A stretch of DNA of 64,000 nucleotides from Campylorhamphus procurvoides (Eukaryota; Chordata; Aves; Passeriformes; Dendrocolaptidae), in NCBI GenBank assembly GCA_013396655.1, contig WBMV01007512.1:320547-384546 (forward strand). Direction: 5' to 3'. Below are positions 59,043-64,000 of the stretch, piece by piece (the first letter of the stretch is position 1; every line of letters starts with the position of its first letter). A model generated the notes under the pieces. That model was not told the DNA's origin. It did no database searches and saw only the letters and a list, made by a program, of their open reading frames with translations. A program made the translations under genes and the position numbers.

Positions 59043-59140
59043 AATCACAGAATCACCAAGGCTGCACGAGACCGCCAAGATCATCAAGCCCAAGTCCCAC
59101 CGTGCCCACCGAACCACATCATGATGGGATAGCCTTGGCC
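59043..59140 (-). mobile_element. CR1 LINE 3' fragment, degenerate
   Basis: 'atcacagaatcaccaaggct', 'gccaagatcatcaagcccaa' and 'cccaccgtgcccaccgaacc'. This is the old CR1 type with several CpG positions retained. Confidence 0.75.
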
Positions 59141-62100
59141 AAGGCCACCAAAGCTGCCTCTCTAGCAAGGTCCTGGTGTCCCAGCCAGCCAGAAACAGCT
59201 TCTGCAGCCACAGCAGTGACAAAGCTCTGAACTGAGCTGCTGGACTGGGACCAGCACCCTCCCACCACTGGCATTCCCAGCTCAGAAACACCAGGAGATG
59301 AAAGGGCGCAGAGACACCTCCTGCACTTGGCTCACCAGGAAGACTTGCTTTTCATCCTTCCCTCGGCAGCTGTACCTCTGAAAATAATTTCTCCTTTCTC
59401 CAACTTCGTGGAGACATCTTTGAAAGTTGACAGCAGAGTGACAAAGTTGCCAGCACTGAAGTCACCCATAGATTAATTACCCCTTCTTTTGGAAGAGGGA
59501 CATCTAATTGAATCAAACACACTTCAGGAAGCACTAATTGCTGTGGAAGTGACTCTCATTTACCTAAAGGGCAGCTACACTCAGGGAAGCACAAGCGCCT
59601 TTGCTTTCATCCCACCAACATCACATTCCATTATCCCTGACAGCTCCTAATGACACCACAGACACGAAGAAGCTGCTCCATAATTACAGACCTGGAGCTG
59701 AAGACATGCCACAACACTTCCTTTTGGGTTTGGGAGCTCCTGGCAGGTGTGGACGTGAGACATGGTTTGATGGGAGTCGTGTCTCCCATGCCAAACTGAC
59801 CATGAGCTTTGGGGATGCACAGTCCTGGTCCCAAGGCTGGGATACCTCCCCTCAGCCCACCTCAGCACCACCTTTTATAGGGATTGGCAGGATTTGGGGA
59901 AAAAAGGCCTGTAAAATCACACATTTTGCGACACGGGAGGAATTTGGATTTGCAGAGCTTTAGGAACGCGTCGAGAGCGATGTGTGAGTTAATGTGAGCT
60001 GACATAATGAACCCAATCCCAGGATTACCTCCCACCAGTGGGAAATTCTGGCTTGTGGCTTTCCCTTGCCTGCAAATTTCAGCTCATTTTCCAGCTCTAT
60101 TATGAGTGGTGGCAACAAGAAGACTTTTCCCTAATAACTCCTCTTCCCTGCTGCATTCCCAGGTTCCTGCCATGGGCTCAGCTGGCACAGACCTCTGGCC
60201 CAGCACCTTCCAGCACCTCGGAGCTGCCAATGGGTTTATCCTACAGCACCCTATGGAAAGCTACTTTGCTGGAGATTATCCGTTGGTTTAGCACAAAGGA
60301 AGCAGGACGTAACGAGGCTGGGTGAGTGGCACAAGATCACCCAGGGACTAATTACTCCTGGCTCCTGCCTGGCTGTTCAGCATCTTCCAGGATGGAGCAC
60401 GTGCATGAGGGCCACTTGATGATGGACAAGCCCATGGCCAGGGCAATGCAGGCCACACCACCTTCCATCACAGCCATCAACAACGAGCTTTTAAGCAAGG
60501 AAATCCTGTGACATGAAGAGCTCCTGCAGCACGAGCAGGGTCAGAGAAGAAGATCCAGGGATGGGGCTAAAACTGCTGGGAAAAGACTGGTTTTCCACTC
60601 TCTGATAATGAAGCACCTGCACTGCAGTGACCTTAGCACATGGGTTGAACTAAGGGCTGCCCAAACCAGCCCACCAAATTCCTCCTTTCGTGGCCCAGCA
60701 GCCTCACTCAGTGCTAAATCCCATCCACTTTGGGAGGAGGAATTGCCCGGTGTCGTCACAGGCTGTCCTGGTTTAATCACGTTAAAAGCCACGGAGACGG
60801 CATTATTCCGGATCAGGGAGGAATAAGGCTTTTAAACCCAAACTCAAACCCCAGCAATCTGCTTACAAAAAAAGCATTACAATAAGTAAAAGTCAAATTG
60901 TTGCTATCAGATGCACTTTAAACCAATCCAACGTGCAAGTGCAGGACTGTCTGTCCATGGGAGGGTTGGAGGAGGAGAAGACTCCTCCTGAGTGTCTGAA
61001 ATCACTTCCAGGACAGACCACAGGTCGTTTGGGTCAATGCTGAAGACATTAAACCACTGCTACAAACCCTTGGATTTAACAAGCTTTGGGACTTAGCAGG
61101 CAAGGGATAAAGCAGCAGAAGTTTAAATACTTCCAGGGACATTTGTCTCCCGTGCAATGCTACACCCTGAGAAGTCCTGCAATATCCTTTGTCCCTTTTT
61201 TGGGGCAGTCCCCTGGTAAAATGAGACTTGAGAAGGGTGAGGATGATGAGGGATTTGGGAAACCTTGCTGGAGGTGATGTGCACACCTGCAAGGCTGGGA
61301 TGCAGCACCAGAATTCTCTCCCCTGAGCTCTCATCTTCTCCTATAATCCCAATTAATGAGGGAGGTCCCCCTGCACAGGGGTGCTGTCAAGTTGGCTTTT
61401 TTGGGATATCCAAATGACTAAAACACTCAGAGCAGCCCCTTCCTTGAATCCAGCCCCCCGCTGGAACCTTTAGGGAGTGAGAAAAAAAAAAGAAAAGGAA
61501 GGGAGGAAAGAGAAGCATCGTCATTTGTGGGCCTCACATGTTCCTTCAGCCCCTGGAAAAATATCAGGGGGTTAAAGCAAAAATGTCATCTCTCCAAAGG
61601 GCCTCCTGGGGAGGAGCGTGGGAGAGGAAAGCTTCTCCTTCCATCTGGTTTGTGCAGGGAGCTGGGAGCTGGCTCCTCTGCTCCAGGAGGGGGGCTGCTG
61701 CTCCCTGCCATGCCATGCAGCTCAGAGAGTCCATCCAGGCACTTTCTTTGGGAGTTTCCATTCCCACAGGGCTCTCAGGCACCAGGGAGATGTTCCCTGA
61801 TGTGACCATGTGTGCAAGGAAAGCTCAGGAGGCTCCTCCAGCCCCTCCTGCAGCCTGGGGAGAGCTGTCCATGCTCAGCTCTTGGCCAGGGTAATGAGAC
61901 AGGGATAGAAAAGTCTGTAATTCATATAGAAAATTTCCATCAGAAAGCTTTTCATGGAAAGCTCTGAAATACCAGACGAAACTGAATTCAGGCAAGTGTT
62001 TATGCCATGAAATACCTTCAGGATTTTTTATAATTGACACATTTAGGAAAAGCTTATCTAGTAACTGAGAGCAAGCAAACCTGTTTTATCCAAGAGAGGT

Positions 62101-62547
62101 TGATGGAAAAACTCTCCCTGGTCCTGCAGTCCCTGAAATTGCCTTTCCCTTGAAAACCTTGGCTCAGGAGGTGCCTGCAATACTGCAGAACAGCAGAGCC
62201 CTGATTTTACAACCAACACTTGTCCTGCTGCTCAGATCATCACTTTAAAAGCCCTTTAAGGCTGCCAGATGATCTCCATCAATATGAGACATTGCTCTGA
62301 GCAGCCACGAGCGCAACGACGCCGAAAACCCTTTGGGGACATGCAGGAAGGTGGAGAGAACTTAGTGCTGGCCTTGGCCACATGGCTGGGATATAAGCCC
62401 AAAGCTGAGCCTGGAGAAAGCTCAACTCCACCCCAGTTTAACCCAGCCCTCCATGTCCCTGGTTCTTTGCAGGGTGGGTGGGAGTGAACCACTCCAGTCT
62501 TCCTTTTCTAGTGATGTGGATATTTCATTTGGTATTACCTGGCACTG

Positions 62548-62815
62548 GAGAATCACAGAAGGGTTTGGGTTGGAAGGGACCCCAAAGATCATCTCATTCC
62601 ATCCCCTGCCATGGGTAGGGACACCTTCCACTAGCCCAGGTTGCTCCAAGCCCTGTCCAACCTGGCCTTGGACACTTCCAGGGCTGGGGCAGCCACAGCT
62701 TCTCTGTGCAACCTGTGCCAGGGCCTGCCCACCCTCCCAGGGAAGAATTCCTTCCCAATATCTAGTCTGAATGTCACCTCTTTTAGTTTCAAACCATCCC
62801 CCTGCACCCTATCAA
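62548..62815 (-). mobile_element. CR1 LINE 3' fragment
   Basis: Minus-sense: 'ggtttgggttggaagggacc', 'gacaccttccactagcccag', 'ggccttggacacttccaggg', 'cctgcccaccctcccaggga' and 'agaattccttcccaatatct'. One of the better preserved copies. Confidence 0.93.
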
Positions 62816-63134
62816 GAAGTCCAACTCCTGCTCCTCACAGGGAGTCTGAAGCTTTTGCTCTAAGACTTCATCCACCCCCAGCTCACACAGCCATTGCTCT
62901 GGTGAAACGTTGGCTGTTGCTGCTCTAAATCCATCTCCCTCATCCATGGGGAGACAGGCAATTAAAAAAAAGGAGTGCAAACTCCAAAGCCTCGAGCTCA
63001 CCCTTCACAAAAGCTCTCCAGTGCTTGTTGTTCCCAGATCCCACTCATCCCTCCATCACAAGGATTCCCTCGGGAATTTCACAGCTGGTTTCACCCCAAA
63101 GGGACAGGGAAGCCAGAGGAGAGCCCCGAGCTCT

Positions 63135-63175
63135 GGGCTGGGTAGGTCCCTTCCAACCCAAACCATTCCCAACAA
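63135..63175 (+). mobile_element. CR1 LINE 3' terminal scrap
   Basis: Only 'taggtcccttccaacccaaa' and 'ccattccc' remain, with no upstream CR1 sequence visible. Confidence 0.55.
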
Positions 63176-63817
63176 CCCCCCTCAGCCATTCCATGACGTT
63201 TGCTCCCACCCAGAGTGGGCACAGGGAGGATTTAGAGCTCAGCTCGCCATTTGTGGCGGTTTCTCCCGAAAACATTCCCGGCGCTCGCACGTTCCCGCGG
63301 CTTCCCAGCCGGCCAAGCACTTCAACACGACGCTCAACATTTTAGGCTCAATCTGTCCAGCTGAGCACACACAGGATAAGCTGAGTGCTTCCTGAACCCC
63401 TAATCCTGCTGTAAAACAGCATGAGGGACACACAACAGCCCTGCAATAAAGCAGATAATGGTAAAACCTGGTCACCCCATCCCTGCTGCCTCGCTAAGGG
63501 ACACACACGGAGCTGCAAAGATGGGAATGGCATTTGGGAGCCTCAGGTCCCCCTGCCAGCACCCCAAGCTCCTGGGGGTGGCTGATGTGTGTGATTTGCC
63601 AGCAAAAAAGGGAGCCAGCAGAGCAGCTCTGGCTCTGACTCGGGCAGCAGTGGGTGCTGGAGCAAAGCTCTCTGTTGGGTGATGCTCCATCTCACCAGTC
63701 AGCCCAGATCAGGTTTGCAGGAAGGGAAACACAAGGGAAAAGGGGAAAAGGCCAAGTGCAGGAGGTGCCAGGTGGGATGTGGGGGCCAAAAACCTCACAG
63801 TGGGAACGTGCAAGCCT

Positions 63818-63880
63818 TCAAGTTGGAACTGGATGATCTTTAAGGTCCCTTCCAACCCAAACCATCCTAGGATTCAACTT
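63818..63880 (+). mobile_element. CR1 LINE 3' terminal fragment
   Basis: 'ggaactggatgatctttaag', 'gtcccttccaacccaaacca' and 'tcctaggattcaac', a 60-nt CR1 end. Confidence 0.85.
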
Positions 63881-64000
63881 CCTGATGTGTTTCTCCTGAG
63901 ATTTGGGATGCTCTTGGTGCATCCCAGGAGTGGGATGGAGCCAAAGTCAGGGCAGGGGGTAGGGAGCAATTCCCAACAGCCCCACCATGCCTGGCATGCA

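Larger units (their letters stand above)
41108..64000 (-). other. CACNA1H upstream intron (partial), no exon recognised
   Basis: 22.9 kb upstream of the S1 exon. It should be the intron after the start-codon exon. I looked on the minus strand for the expected end of that exon (a segment leading to a Cys-Asn-Pro before the S1 Trp) and did not find it. The contents are CR1 fragments, an ATT/AAT microsatellite near 45 kb, small tandem repeats near 52.4 and 52.9 kb, and AT-rich unique stretches. An independent non-coding transcript cannot be excluded from sequence alone. Confidence 0.7.

Noticed and set aside
1..64000. A prokaryotic defence system, CRISPR array, prophage or gene cluster
   Set aside because: Spliced exons, CR1 elements and intron composition show this is vertebrate nuclear DNA; no array of spaced direct repeats or compact gene cluster is present.

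Overview
The window is vertebrate nuclear DNA, most probably from a bird. It has a multi-exon gene with GT-AG introns. It also holds about 29 recognisable CR1 LINE fragments, most of them short 3' ends, at a density typical of bird genomes (a crocodilian or turtle is less likely). There is no operon, CRISPR array, phage or other prokaryotic structure.

One protein-coding gene is visible. It is on the minus strand and is cut by the window at both ends: CACNA1H, the Cav3.2 T-type (low-voltage-activated) calcium channel alpha-1 subunit. Eight consecutive coding exons, all with GT-AG borders and matching phases, run from 41107 down to 6806 and join into an uninterrupted 704-codon reading frame. 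They encode nearly all of repeat I (S1 to S6 with its pore loop), the whole I-II linker (gating brake and polyhistidine tract) and the start of repeat II S1. The numbering offset to human Cav3.2 is 100 in repeat I, so about 100 N-terminal residues lie upstream, beyond 64000. The rest of the channel lies downstream, below position 1. Paralogue choice rests on the Asp-Gly-His S3-S4 loop, the I-II linker and the S5-pore loop, which match Cav3.2 rather than Cav3.1 or Cav3.3.

Layout: 1-6805 is the intron after the last visible exon. The exons are at 6806-7215, 11439-12228, 14068-14160, 26001-26316, 29827-29986, 34611-34708, 39393-39526 and 40996-41107. 41108-64000 is about 23 kb of the upstream intron. 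The introns carry CR1 fragments in both orientations, an ATT/AAT microsatellite near 45 kb, a 40-bp minisatellite with one undetermined base at 31255, and several AT-rich stretches that resemble regulatory elements but whose conservation I cannot test.

I found no undescribed system. The observations most worth checking are a near-identical inverted CR1 pair in the introns either side of the 316-nt exon, an RRRRKKKK run coded just before repeat II S1, the intact Cav3.2-type metal-binding site, and a perfect 14-bp inverted repeat with homeodomain-type cores at 22826-22903.
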